From CAWHNT01 sp963830775 (GTDB lineage Bacteria > Pseudomonadota > Alphaproteobacteria > Geminicoccales > Geminicoccaceae), in assembly GCA_963830775.1 (NCBI GenBank), contig CAWHNT010000022.1, positions 186,001-250,000 of the forward strand: a stretch of DNA of 64,000 bases, given 5' to 3'. The stretch's first letter is position 1, and each line of letters begins with the position of its first letter. The translations under genes and the position numbers were made by a program. The notes beneath the pieces are model-generated. The model was given only the letters and a program-made list of their open reading frames with translations, searched no databases and was not told the DNA's origin. Shown here in pieces: positions 40,252 through 49,695 of the stretch.

Positions 40252-41607
40252 TTGCGGCCGGTCACGGTCGAGCTTGCGGATGCGGATGCCGGTGCCGGAG
40301 GCCGGGCGATGCTCCGCTTCCTGGGCGTGGGCGCGCCGCCGGCGCCGGGCCTGACCGTCGCGGTCTGGTGCACCGATCCTGCCGCCCCTTGGCTCGGCCC
40401 GCACGGATGGCAGTCCACGGAGCATTATTTCCGGCCGGAGAGTGCCGAAGCGCAGGGCCAGGATGTCGTCCTGGTAGTCGGCCGCGAGATCGTGGACAAC
40501 ATCGCCGACTTCACGGTGGTCGAGATCCAGCTTCCGGAACAGGGCGTGCGCGGTGCGGTGAGCTGGCAGGACGTGACCCGCGGCTACGCGCCCGAGAACG
40601 CGACGGGTCCGCGGGCGAAGCCGGTCACCGAGACTCACAGCGCGCCTCCGCCGCCACCACCTCCGCCCCCACCGGCCAGCCTCAAGCTCGCCTTCGACGC
40701 CACGCCGTCGCGGCGGATCGTGCTGCGGCCGATGGGTGCGGTGCCGCCCGGGATGAAGGTGCCCGAGAGCCTCGGGCCCGATGACCGGCTGGGTGGGCTG
40801 GCCTTCGCAGAGCTGGCGCAGCGGTTCCAAGGGCGAGCGGAACTGATCGAAGACGGCACGGCCCGCGTGCTGGAAGCTTCCGCCGCCGGGGCGCCCCAGC
40901 GCCTGCGGTTCCGGGCAGAGCCTGGCGGCGCGCTGGCGCTGGAAGGTCAGGAGGGCCACCCCTACCGGGCGCGCGTCGAGGCAGGGCAGCCAGTCTTCGG
41001 AGTCGGGCGTGACGCGCTGGACAAGGCCGGGGAAGGCGAGCTCCTGCTCGAGCCGGCCACGCTCCAGGCAACACTCGTTGCCGCTCCTGCACCGCCTCCG
41101 ATTCCGTCGCCGCGGCGCTCGATCTGGCCGCTCGTCGCCGCAGCGCTGCTGCTCGCCGTCGGTGCTGGAGGTGCATACTGGTACTATGCCCACCAGCCTG
41201 CCCCGCCTCCTGCGCCGGTCGAGACACCGCCTGTGACCACGCCGCCGGTCGCCGAAGAGACGCCCGAGCAGCAGCTGGCCAAGGCTCGCGCGGCGATCGA
41301 GGCCGGCGATGTCGAGACTGCCCGCCCGATCCTCCGCCGCCTCGATACCGCGCGCTATGCCCCGGCCCAGCTCTACTGGGCCGAGCTCGTGGACTCCGTC
41401 GACTTCCAGCCGGGGCTCCTGCGTGAGCCCGACGACCTACGCGCCGTCGATCTCTATGCGGCCGCCTGTGCCGGCGGCGCTGCCGAGGCCAAGCAGAAGC
41501 TCGGCGAGCTGGCGCAGTCGCTGGAAGCCCGTGCCAACTCGGGCGACGGTCTGGCTGGCGAGCTTCTGCGCGGCCCCTTGCGCGACATCCGGGACAAGTG
41601 CCCATGA
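40252..41607 (+). CDS. Proline-rich single-pass membrane protein, unknown function
   Basis: 451 residues from TTG 40252, five bases after srfC. Residues 1-125 form an uncharacterised domain, then a run of ten prolines, a second domain (~residues 142-275), one membrane helix (SIWPLVAAALLLAVGAGGAYWYY) and a periplasmic helical tail with LAKARAAIEAGDVETARPILRRLDTARYAPAQLYWAEL that looks TPR/Sel1-like. No catalytic motif. Stop overlaps the next start (ATGA). Position suggests a bridge between cytosolic SrfB/SrfC and the periplasmic parts; this is inference. Confidence 0.65.
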   Translation: MRPVTVELADADAGAGGRAMLRFLGVGAPPAPGLTVAVWCTDPAAPWLGPHGWQSTEHYFRPESAEAQGQDVVLVVGREIVDNIADFTVVEIQLPEQGVRGAVSWQDVTRGYAPENATGPRAKPVTETHSAPPPPPPPPPPASLKLAFDATPSRRIVLRPMGAVPPGMKVPESLGPDDRLGGLAFAELAQRFQGRAELIEDGTARVLEASAAGAPQRLRFRAEPGGALALEGQEGHPYRARVEAGQPVFGVGRDALDKAGEGELLLEPATLQATLVAAPAPPPIPSPRRSIWPLVAAALLLAVGAGGAYWYYAHQPAPPPAPVETPPVTTPPVAEETPEQQLAKARAAIEAGDVETARPILRRLDTARYAPAQLYWAELVDSVDFQPGLLREPDDLRAVDLYAAACAGGAAEAKQKLGELAQSLEARANSGDGLAGELLRGPLRDIRDKCP

Positions 41608-43555
41608 CTCTCTGGCGCGTCGCTCTGCTCCTGCTCGCCCTCATGCCGGCAGCGGCCTCGGCCCGCGAGGCGCTGCTCCAGGAGGGGACGCGCTCGCTCT
41701 ACCAGCGGGTGCTCACACGGCCGGCAGCCGTCGTCGTCGACCGGATGGGCGGCACACACCAGGTCGAGAAGCCGCCGCCGTTCACCGTCTACTACGTCTA
41801 TGCGCGCCAGATGCAGGGCGGCCAGGGCTGGCTCGAGGTCGGCGCCAACGCGCAAGGCGAGGCCAAAGGCTGGATCGCGGCCGAGACCGCCGTGGACTGG
41901 AAGCAGGCGCTGGTGCTGACCTTCGCCAATCCGACCGGACGGCTCCCCACCCTCTTCTTCGATACCAAGGAGAACCTCGCCAACCTGGTCGAGAACGAGG
42001 CCCTGCCCACGCTGGCACCGCAATATGTCGAGCGCACCCGCGCCGGCAGCCCGCCCGACGGGGCCGGCATCGTCTCGATCGAGCCTGCCGAGTGGATCGA
42101 CTTCAGCCAGAACTTCTATCTCTTGCCGATCCTGGACGTGGAGGAGGTCTTCCTCTCCTCCGCCATGCGCAAGGTGAAGCTGGTCGAGATCGCCTCGATC
42201 CCGCTCCAGGAGGAGACGCCCCAGGAGGAGCAGCCCTTCTCGGCCGGGATCGTGTTCGTCATCGACACCACGACCTCGATGGACCCCTATATCGACCGCA
42301 CGCGGGAAACCGTGCGACGGATCTTCGACCGCATCAAGGCGTCGCCGATCGGCGGTCCAGGTGAGCTTCGGCCTGATCGGCTTTCGCGACAACAGCGCCG
42401 CCGTCGAGTACGCGGCCAAGGTCTTCGCACCCTTGGCCTACCCGCCGAACCATGACGAGTTCCAGCGCCAGATCCAGAATGTCCAGGCGGCGCGCGCCTC
42501 GACCCGGGCGTTCAACGAGGACGGCCTTGCCGGCGTGGTGAAGGCGCTGGAGCTCGACGGGTGGAAGCACTTCCAGGCCCGCTACATCATCTATATCGGC
42601 GATTTCGGCGTGCCGCGAGCCGCCCGACCCCTCGGCCTCCACCGGCCGGACGGCGCAGGCGGTGAACAGCGAGGCGCGGGACAAGACCACGGCCATCATC
42701 TCGCTCCTGCTGGAGACCCCGGCGGGCCGCGCCTACCATCAGGTGGCCCAGCGCCAGCTGCGCCAGCTTTCGGCCTGGCAGCCGGGCCAGCCGGAGCCGT
42801 TCTACGCAGTACCACAGGGCGACCTTGCCCGGTTCGGTCAGACGGTCGATTCGGTGACGGACTGGCTGATCGGCCAGGTCCAGGCTGCCGCCACCGGCCA
42901 GACGCCCGCCCCGCACCAGGCTGCGGCCGGCGATCAGGCCACGAGCCAGCTCCAGGGCGCCATCGAGCAGATCGGCCGCGCCATGCGCCTCGCCTGGCTT
43001 GGCCGGCAGCCGGGTGCCGCCGCACCCGACATGTTCCGCGCCTGGGCGCCCGAGATCGCGCTGGACAACCCGGTGTCGGGCAACGCCTTCGACGTCCGCG
43101 TGCTCCTCACCCGCACCCAGGTGAACCAGCTCTACACCTCGCTGAAGCTGATCTACGACACCGCGAGCTCCAGCCTGGACGAGGACCCGGGCCTGTTCTT
43201 CGAGCGGCTGCAGAGCGTGGTCGCCCGCGCGGTCAACGACCCGAGCCAGCTGCAGAGCTTGGACCCGTCAGCCGCGGTGCACATCGAACCGGGCGAGGTC
43301 GACAATCTGGGCGACCTGCTCGACGACTATCTCCAGCACCTCCCGTTCCGCGAGGGCGTGATCGGCCCCGATCTCGACCGCGATGCCTGGGTGCAGATGT
43401 CGCCGGCCGAGCGCGACCAGACGCTCTCCAGCATCAACCAGACCCTGCGCTTCCTCGAGTCCTACTATCGGGACCTGGACCGCTGGATCCCGTTGCACGC
43501 GGAAGCCGCCGAGGGCGAGAAGGTCTACCCGATCCCGCTCAAGTTCCTGCCATGA
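41604..43555 (+). CDS. Periplasmic VWA protein resembling the C-terminal half of PpkA (two apparent frameshifts)
   Basis: About 649 residues once joined. Signal peptide (LLLLALMPAAASA). The N-terminal region, GWIAAETAVDWKQALVLTFANPTGR and EWIDFSQNFYLLPILDVEEVFL, resembles the extracytoplasmic region of T6SS kinase PpkA. The VWA domain follows with MIDAS DTTTS near residue 219 and IGFRDNSAAVEY after the first shift (~42360). A second shift (~42615) precedes the helical C-terminal part. There is no kinase domain. Overlaps neighbours as ATGA on both sides, directly before the TagT-like ATPase. Confidence 0.75.
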
Positions 43556-44264
43556 CCCACGCGTCGCCGGTGCTGGAGCTCCTGGCCGTCGCCAAGACCC
43601 GGCGCGACGACAAGCGGGTGTTCCGGCTCGAGGTGGAGAGCCTGACCCTGGCGCCGGGCGAGCGGGTGGGCCTCGTGGGCCCGTCCGGCAGCGGGAAGAG
43701 CACGCTGCTGGAGATGGTGGCCCTGGCGGCGGCACCGGACGAGGCGCCCGGTTCAGCTTCGGCAGCGTCGATATCCTGGCGCTCTGGCGCGAGGCCGACG
43801 ATGAGAAGCTGACGGAGCTCCGAGCGCGGGGACTTGGCTACGTGCCGCAGGACGGCAAGCTCCTGGGTTTTCTGCGCGTGCGCGGCAACATCGCCCTGCC
43901 GCTGGCGCTCAACGGCAAGGCGGACGACGGCGAGGTCGACTCCGTCGCGCGCGACCTCGGCATCGAGGGCACACTCGGCGCCTGGCCCTCCGACCTCTCG
44001 CTCGGGCAGCGGCAGCGCGTGGCGGTGGGCAGAGCGCTCGTGCATCGGCCGGCCCTCGTGCTGGCGGACGAGCCCACGGCCAATCTGGACCGGGCCAATG
44101 CCGGCGTCGTCATGGCCTGTCTGGCCGAGGCCGCATCCGCGCGCGGAGCGGCCCTGCTGGTCGCCACCCACGAGGAGGAGCTGGCACGCGACCATGGCTG
44201 CCGCCTCGTCCGGGTCGAGACGCGGACCGAAGGCGCCACCACGCACGGCGTGATTGCAGGGTGA
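43552..44264 (+). CDS. tagT: ABC transporter ATPase, TagT/LolD-like (one apparent frameshift)
   Basis: About 237 residues. Walker A GPSGSGKST near residue 42; a missing base near 43752 interrupts the frame, after which it reads FSFGSVDILALW, the Q-loop GYVPQDGKLLGFL, signature LSLGQRQRVAVGRAL, Walker B LVLADEPTANLD and His switch ATHEEE. This is the MacB/LolD subfamily that drives FtsX-type permeases. Followed by such a permease and a SUMF1 protein, as in tagT-tagS-tagR of Pseudomonas T6SS loci. The symbol rests on this context. Confidence 0.78.
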
Positions 44265-44271
44265 GGGCAGC

Positions 44272-45493
44272 TTGCGGACGGCCCAGGCCCTGACGCTCAC
44301 CGCCCGGCTTGGCCTCGCCGACCTGATGCGCGAGCGGGCGGCCTTCGGCTGCCAGGCGCTGGCGCTGGCTGCCGTGCTGGCCCCGCTCCTGCTGCTGTTC
44401 GGGCTCAAATACGGTGTCGTCCGGCTGATGACCGACGAGCTGCTGGCCGATGCCGAGGTGCGCGAGATCGTCATCAAGGGCGGCAAGGAGCACCCGCTCT
44501 CCCTGCTCGACGAGCTGCGCCGCGACCCGCATGTGGGCTTCGTGGGTCCCCACATCGCGGCGGTGAACGTCTCGCTGTCCTTCGCGGTGGCGGGGCAGGC
44601 GGTGGCGCGGAGTGCCGACGGCACGGTGCTGGCCACCGGACGGGGCGACCCGCTGCTCGGTGCGGCAAGCCCGCCGGAACGAGGCGAGCTGGTGCTGTCG
44701 GCCTCCCTGGCGCGGGCGCTGGATGCCGCCACCGGTGCTAGCGTCATCGTGGTCCCGAGCCGCAAGCTCGGAGGCCAGACCACGGCCCAGCCCTTCACCT
44801 TCAAGGTCGCCGCCGTCCTGCCGCCCACCGCCTGGCAGTCGCGCGGTGCCCTGCTCTACGCCGACGACCTGCTGGAGCTGCATCAATGGGCCGAGGGCTA
44901 CGCGATCCCGCGTCTGGGCCTCCCCGGCCGCCCGCCGCTCGCGAACCCCACCGTGCCCACCTTCCGCCTCTATGCCGCCGACCTCGACAGCGTGGCCCCG
45001 CTCGTGGACTTCCTCACCGCACGCGGTGTCGACCACGTCGCCCGCATGCAGCGGATCGCCAGCCTCAGGGACTTCGAGCGGACGCTCGGGTTCGTTTTCC
45101 TGGTGATCGCCACGGTTGCCGGGACGGGCTCCGCGCTGGCCTTCGGCGCCAGCCTGTGGGGCAATGTCGCCCGCAAGCAGCGCGAGCTCGGCACGCTCCG
45201 TCTCTTGGGCATCTCCCGCCGGCATGTCGTGGCCTTTCCCCTGGCCCAGGCGCTGGCCGTAGCAGTCGCCGGCTGGCTCGCGGCACTGCTGCTTATATGC
45301 AGCGGCCGCTTACGAGCTGAACGGTGGCCTGGGGCGCGGCTTCGGGCTCGGCGGCGAGGTCTGCCGGCTGGAGCCGGGGCACCACGCGGTGGCCGGGGCG
45401 GCGACGCTGCTGACGGCGCTGCTCGCGGCCTCGGCCGCAGCCCGGCGCGCCACGGCGGTCGATCCTGCCGAGGGCATCCGCCATGCGATCTGA
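44272..45493 (+). CDS. tagS: FtsX-like permease, TagS-like (one apparent frameshift)
   Basis: About 406 residues from TTG 44272 (GAGG five bases upstream; an alternative TTG lies at 44254). One N-terminal helix, a large periplasmic domain (~residues 45-265), then the FtsX core with three helices. After WLAALLL a surplus base near 45292 shifts the frame, which then reads AAAAYELNGGLGRGFGLGG and ends AVDPAEGIRHAI, the standard FtsX/MacB tail. Inner-membrane partner of the preceding ATPase. The C-terminus overlaps the next gene by 11 bases. Confidence 0.78.
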
Positions 45494-47054
45494 GCGCCTG
45501 ATCGCCTCCCTGCTGCTCCTGCTGGCGCTGGCCTTCCCTGCCGCGGCGCAGGAGCCCTGGCCGGAGAAGCTGTGGAACCCGCATGCCGACGAGGGCGACC
45601 TCCGCCTGCCGCTGCCTTGTGGCGGCGGGATCGTGTTCCGCCCGGTGGCGATCGACGCCGAGGAGAACTGGCTTTCCGATCTGCGCTTCGAGCTTGGCGG
45701 CCCCAGCGAGGACTTCGCCTTCTCCGAGCATCCGCATCACGCCTGGGTGGCCGGCTCGTTCAGCGCGGAAGGCAAACCCGGCCGAAGGGTGTATTATCTC
45801 GGCAAGTACGAGGTGACGAAGGACCAGTACGCGGCGGTCATGGACGAGAAATGCCCTACCGCGAAGCCGCTGGGCTCGGAGCCGGTCGACCAGCTCTCCT
45901 GGTTCGACGCCGTCTCCTTCACCGAGCGCCTATCCACCTGGTTGCTCAGGAACGCCAAGGACAAGCTCCCGGCCGAGGACAAGAGCCCCGGCTTCGTGCG
46001 GTTGCCGACCGAGTCCGAATGGGAGTTCGCCGCGCGAGGCGGCATGGCTGTCAGCGATTCCGAGCGCAGCCAGCCCGTGCCGCCGATGGCGGGTGGGCTC
46101 GGCGACTATGCCTGGTTCAAGGCACCCGAATCCTGCGGCGGCAGCATTCACGTGATCGGGCAGAAGAAGGGCAACCCGCTGCTGCTGCACGACATGCTGG
46201 GCAACGTGGCGGAGATCGTGCTCGAGCCCTACCGCATGACCCGGGGCGGGCGGCTGCACGGGCAGGCGGGCGGTTTCGTCGCCAAGGGCGGCTCCTGCCG
46301 CGACGCCGAGGCGGCCCTGCGCAGCTCCTCCCGCACCGAGCTGGTCTATTTCGATGCGTCGTCCGGTGCTGCCGCCCGCCCGCGCATGACCGGCTTTCGC
46401 GTCGCCCTCGTGGCACCCGTCCAGGTCAGCCAGAAGCGGATCGAGGCCCTGCGCCGGGACTGGCAGGCGATCGGCGATTCGCCGGAGGGCGAGGAGGCCG
46501 ATCCCGTGGTGTTGCGCAGCCGCGAGGTCGATGCCGCGGCCGATCCGGTCCAGGCCCTCGACATGCTGGCCGAAGCTGCCAAGGACCCCGACCTGAAGTC
46601 GGACCTGGGTGCCATCGCCGCCGCCTACCGCAACGAGCGTGCCCAGCGTGAGGAGCAAGAGAGCCGAGCTGCGCGGGCAGCGCTTGTGGCTGGCGCCGCG
46701 CTCGTGCGGACGTATCGGATCAACGACGACGCCGTGCGGCTGCGTGAGAAGCAGCTGGCCTCGGCCTGCGCCGGCCAGGAGGCCGTCTGCCGCGATACGC
46801 TCGACAAGGCGCGCCTGCGCCGCCGGCTTACGGGCTCGGCCTATCTCGACCTCCTCCTGCAGGTCGTGAGCGACTACCCCCAGGCCTCGCTTGAGGCTCA
46901 GCTCCCTGCCGTGGAGGCGCAATATGCCTCGCTCGATGCCGAGGGCGGGACGTTCCGCGCTGCCGCCCGGCGCTTCGTGACCCAGGCGGCACGCTGGCGC
47001 CAGGACCGCGGGATCGCTCAGGACAAGCTGCTCGAGGAGCTGGTACGCGACTAG
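45483..47054 (+). CDS. tagR: SUMF1/FGE-domain periplasmic protein, TagR-like
   Basis: 523 residues, uninterrupted. Signal peptide (cleavage near AAAQEPW). The FGE-sulfatase domain spans about residues 75-310: YYLGKYEVTKDQYAAVM, QLSWFDAVSF, RLPTESEWEFAARGG, LHDMLGNVAEIV and GFRVALV. The lead-in LWNPHADEGDLRLPLPCGG and the RLHGQAGGFVAKGGSCRD segment resemble TagR, the periplasmic sensor that acts upstream of PpkA in the T6SS phosphorylation pathway. The C-terminal ~200 residues are helical. Not expected to be a real formylglycine-generating enzyme. Confidence 0.82.
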   Translation: MRSERLIASLLLLLALAFPAAAQEPWPEKLWNPHADEGDLRLPLPCGGGIVFRPVAIDAEENWLSDLRFELGGPSEDFAFSEHPHHAWVAGSFSAEGKPGRRVYYLGKYEVTKDQYAAVMDEKCPTAKPLGSEPVDQLSWFDAVSFTERLSTWLLRNAKDKLPAEDKSPGFVRLPTESEWEFAARGGMAVSDSERSQPVPPMAGGLGDYAWFKAPESCGGSIHVIGQKKGNPLLLHDMLGNVAEIVLEPYRMTRGGRLHGQAGGFVAKGGSCRDAEAALRSSSRTELVYFDASSGAAARPRMTGFRVALVAPVQVSQKRIEALRRDWQAIGDSPEGEEADPVVLRSREVDAAADPVQALDMLAEAAKDPDLKSDLGAIAAAYRNERAQREEQESRAARAALVAGAALVRTYRINDDAVRLREKQLASACAGQEAVCRDTLDKARLRRRLTGSAYLDLLLQVVSDYPQASLEAQLPAVEAQYASLDAEGGTFRAAARRFVTQAARWRQDRGIAQDKLLEELVRD

Positions 47055-47076
47055 GCCGGGGAAGGGAGTAGACGAG

Positions 47077-47817
47077 GTGACAGGGAAAGGGAGCCGTAAG
47101 GCGGTCGTGGCACTTCTGGCCGCGAGCCTGCTCGCCGGCTGCGCGACGGGTCCTGGCGGGTCCGGGCCGGTCGCCAGTGCTGCACCGGGCCCGACCACGC
47201 CCGAGCAGCGTCGGCTCGGCAACTACGCCAACAGCTTCGCCGTCCAGGGTGGCGTGCTGGGTGGGCTGATCGGTGCCGCCCTCGGCTGTGCCGTGGGTGC
47301 CGCGGTCAAGGGCAAGGAGGGCTGCGCCTATGGCGCCGTGGCCGGGCTCGGCGTCGGTGCGGTGGCAGGTGGCGTCGGCGGCAACGTGCTGAAGACCCAG
47401 ACCAATCAGGCGATGAGCGAGGAGCAGCGCCTGCGGGCTCAGCTCACGGCGGCGGACCGGGAGCTGGCTCTGGCCCGGCAGACCGAGGCGGACACGCGCC
47501 AGGTCGTGGCCGGGCACCGGCGCGAGCTTGCGGGCCTGGAGCAGCGGATGCAGCAGGGGCAGGCAAGCACGGGCCAGATGCAGACGGCGCTGGCTGCGGC
47601 ACGACGTGATGCCGCCAATATCGAGAAGTCGGCCAAGGGCCTGGACGCGCAGGTGACAATGCTGAGCCAGGAGATGAATAGCCGGATGCAGAACGGCTTC
47701 GGCGTGCCGCCGGAGCTTATCAGGAAGCGCGACGCACTGGCGGCCCAGCGTGATGCGCTCGCGTCCCAGCATCGGTCGATCATCGCCATGATCAACGAGG
47801 CGGAGAAGGTGGCGTGA
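47077..47817 (+). CDS. Glycine-zipper lipoprotein, TagQ-position
   Basis: 246 residues from GTG 47077. Lipobox LLAGC with Cys22 as lipidation site; residue +2 is Ala, compatible with outer-membrane sorting. Then a glycine-zipper stretch (GGVLGGLIGAALGCAVGAAV, and GLGVGAVAGGVGG) and a long coiled coil. In Pseudomonas the lipoprotein TagQ anchors TagR at the outer membrane; this gene follows the TagR-like gene and may do the same, though sequence similarity was not established. Its end overlaps the next start as GTGA. Confidence 0.72.
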   Translation: MTGKGSRKAVVALLAASLLAGCATGPGGSGPVASAAPGPTTPEQRRLGNYANSFAVQGGVLGGLIGAALGCAVGAAVKGKEGCAYGAVAGLGVGAVAGGVGGNVLKTQTNQAMSEEQRLRAQLTAADRELALARQTEADTRQVVAGHRRELAGLEQRMQQGQASTGQMQTALAAARRDAANIEKSAKGLDAQVTMLSQEMNSRMQNGFGVPPELIRKRDALAAQRDALASQHRSIIAMINEAEKVA

Positions 47818-48323
47818 GAAGCCCGGCGCCGGCAGCATTGCTCCTGGCGCTGGCCGGGTGCGCGGCCACGCCGGGCGAGTGCGACCCATCGCAGGTCGGC
47901 AACGTGGTCAAGGCCGCGAGCTGCAACTGGGGCGGGGGCTATGCCGCCCGGCAGACGGAGCTGTCGCGTGAGGTCGAGGGCCGGGTTGCCGCCTACACGC
48001 TCTCGCAGGCGGAGGCCCAGAAGCTGGCAGCAGAGGCAAAGCAGCTGGCCGGCGACCGCGAGGCCTGGCAGCAAAAGCTTGCCGCCATGAACGGCGAGTC
48101 GGCCCGGCTGCGGCTGGAGCTGAACGCGGCCCGCACCAGCAGCGAGCGTGGCCGGGCGCGCGTGGATGCGCTCCGCCAGGAGGCCAGGAACCTCCAGGCC
48201 CAGCTCGACCGGGCGGGTGCCGCCAGCTCGGCCACGGAGGCGGAGATCCAGGCGCTCACGCAGGAGGTCGAGCGCAAGCAGCAGGCGATCCGGGAGCTGC
48301 TGCAGGAGAGCGAGGTAGAGTAG
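47814..48323 (+). CDS. Coiled-coil lipoprotein, unknown function
   Basis: 169 residues from GTG 47814. Short signal with lipobox LALAGC (Cys16). A conserved-looking segment with three Cys (GECDPSQVGNVVKAASCNWGGGYAARQ) follows, then about 120 residues of Ala/Glu/Arg-rich coiled coil. Translationally coupled to the glycine-zipper lipoprotein; last gene of the run. Perhaps a partner of that lipoprotein. No family recognised. Confidence 0.68.
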   Translation: MRSPAPAALLLALAGCAATPGECDPSQVGNVVKAASCNWGGGYAARQTELSREVEGRVAAYTLSQAEAQKLAAEAKQLAGDREAWQQKLAAMNGESARLRLELNAARTSSERGRARVDALRQEARNLQAQLDRAGAASSATEAEIQALTQEVERKQQAIRELLQESEVE

Positions 48324-48346
48324 CGGCATGCGTGGCCGCGACACCA

Positions 48347-48366
48347 AGCGGGGGAGGAGCCCCGCT
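48347..48366. terminator. GC-rich hairpin between convergent genes
   Basis: A perfect 7-bp stem (AGCGGGG / CCCCGCT) with a 6-base loop lies between the end of the lipoprotein gene and the stop of the anti-sigma gene. It could end transcription from either side, but no T-run follows. Confidence 0.35.
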
Positions 48367-49007
48367 CAGTGGCGGATGAACGGGTTGAGCAGCCGGCCGA
48401 ACGGGCCGGTCAGCCGCAGCCTGGCATCCGTGACGGCGAGGCAGAGGCAGTCCTGCCCCTCGTCGGCCCGGGGCTGATGGGTGACGGTGGAATCGGTGAT
48501 GGCGAGGTCGCCGCGGCCGTAGCGGCCGAGCGCATCGTGGAACGAGCCTTCCAGCACGAGGGTCAGCTCATGGCCCTCGTGCGTGTGCTGCGGCACGGCC
48601 TTGCCCGCGCGCACGCGGATCAGGCTCGTGCGATAGCCGGGCGTGCCGAGATCGAGCACGGCCTCGCTGATGCTGCCCATCCGCTTCCAGGGCAGGCGGT
48701 CGAGCGAGCCCGGGATATGGTGGCGCAGCGGTGGTGGGAGGTGGCGCAGAGCCTCCGGCAACGGATCCGCAAGGGCGGGTGCGGGATCGGCCAGGCGCTG
48801 CGCGAGCCTCTCCCAGGCGCCGGGCCCGAGAGGGGCCGGCTCGATCTGCTCCAGCAGCACGCCGCCTGCCGCCTCGAACGCATCGTGGGCGGCCCGGCTC
48901 TCGGGCGAGAGCGCCAGGTGCGAGCCGATGATCAGGGCGAGCGGCGGCGGCAGACGCCCGGCCGCGTGGGCTGCCACCAGCTCGTCGAGGGTCCAGTCCT
49001 CGATCAT
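48366..49007 (-). CDS. ChrR-family anti-sigma factor with altered zinc site
   Basis: 213 residues; the start ATG overlaps the sigma-factor stop (ATGA). N-terminal anti-sigma domain, then a C-terminal cupin with metal-type residues VPQHTHEGHELTLVLEG and a later His (TVTHQPRADEG). In Rhodobacter ChrR the first domain binds zinc through His6, His31, Cys35 and Cys38. Here the matching segment reads GSHLALSPESR, so both Cys are Ser (34 and 37), only His30 remains, and no His is at position 6. Expected to bind and inhibit the co-encoded ECF sigma, releasing it on singlet-oxygen or peroxide-type stress. Confidence 0.85.
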   Translation of the reverse strand: MIEDWTLDELVAAHAAGRLPPPLALIIGSHLALSPESRAAHDAFEAAGGVLLEQIEPAPLGPGAWERLAQRLADPAPALADPLPEALRHLPPPLRHHIPGSLDRLPWKRMGSISEAVLDLGTPGYRTSLIRVRAGKAVPQHTHEGHELTLVLEGSFHDALGRYGRGDLAITDSTVTHQPRADEGQDCLCLAVTDARLRLTGPFGRLLNPFIRH

Positions 49008-49582
49008 TCGTCCTTGGCGCCCAGCATGACGCGCAGCTTGGCCAGCGCCAGCCGCAGCCTCGACTTCACCGTCCCGAGCGGCAGACCCAATTCCTCCGCG
49101 ATCACGCTGTGCGGCTTCTCCTCGTAGTAGAAGATGCGCAGCAGCTGGGCCTGTTCCCCGGGGAGCTGCTCCACGGCACGGGCAATCAGCCGTTTCATCT
49201 GCGCCGCCTCGGCCAGGGCATCGCCCCGCGGGGCAGGATCGGGCTCGTCCACGATCGCCGTCTCGTCGCCATCCAGGTCGGGCCGCCGGTCACGCCGCAG
49301 CGCATCGATCCGCTTGTTGCGGGCAATCGTGAACACCCAGGTGCTGAGCGCCGCCCGGCTCCGGTCGAACTGGTGGGCGCGGCGCCAGATCGAGAGCATC
49401 GCCTCCTGGGTCAAGTCCTCGGCCAGCGCATCCTCGGCACCCTGACGGCGGAGATAGGCCTTGATCCGTGGCGCGTAGAAGGCGAACAGCCGCCGGAATG
49501 CCTCCAGGTCACGGCGCTCCGCCACCGCCAGCAGGTCGGTCTCGAGCTCCTGTTCGCCAGCGCGCCTGCCTAGCTCCGCCAT
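49004..49582 (-). CDS. ECF sigma factor (RpoE/ECF11-like)
   Basis: 192 residues from ATG 49580-49582 (another ATG three codons earlier is possible). Region 2 contains LTQEAMLSIWRRAHQFDRSRAALSTWVFTIARNKRIDALRRDRR, and region 4 the helix-turn-helix SVIAEELGLPLGTVKSRLRLALAKLR. The order sigma then ChrR, with overlapping stop and start, is the classic ECF11-type stress module. A candidate self-recognised promoter lies at 49665-49694. Confidence 0.92.
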   Translation of the reverse strand: MAELGRRAGEQELETDLLAVAERRDLEAFRRLFAFYAPRIKAYLRRQGAEDALAEDLTQEAMLSIWRRAHQFDRSRAALSTWVFTIARNKRIDALRRDRRPDLDGDETAIVDEPDPAPRGDALAEAAQMKRLIARAVEQLPGEQAQLLRIFYYEEKPHSVIAEELGLPLGTVKSRLRLALAKLRVMLGAKDE

Positions 49583-49664
49583 GCGCTCCATCTTGCGCGA
49601 CCAGCGTGACCGCGCAACCCACCCGGGAAGCTCACTGCGGCAGAGTGAAGCGGCCGTCATGTGG

Positions 49665-49694
49665 CTTATTCGACCGCCCCCGGCCGCCGGATCA
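49665..49694 (-). promoter_or_regulatory. Candidate ECF-sigma autoregulated promoter
   Basis: On the minus strand, TGATCC (49694-49689) is followed after 18 bases by AATAAG (49670-49665), about 80 bases before the sigma start. TGATCC is the known -35 box of the Rhodobacter sigma-E/ChrR regulon, and its -10 is TAAG-like. This suggests autoregulation; it is a match by eye only. Confidence 0.45.
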
Positions 49695-49695
49695 T

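Noticed and set aside
30963..48323. Reading the cluster as a type VI secretion locus
   Set aside because: No TssB/C sheath, Hcp, VgrG, ClpV, TssJLM or baseplate gene is present; only the Tag-like sensory parts are shared.
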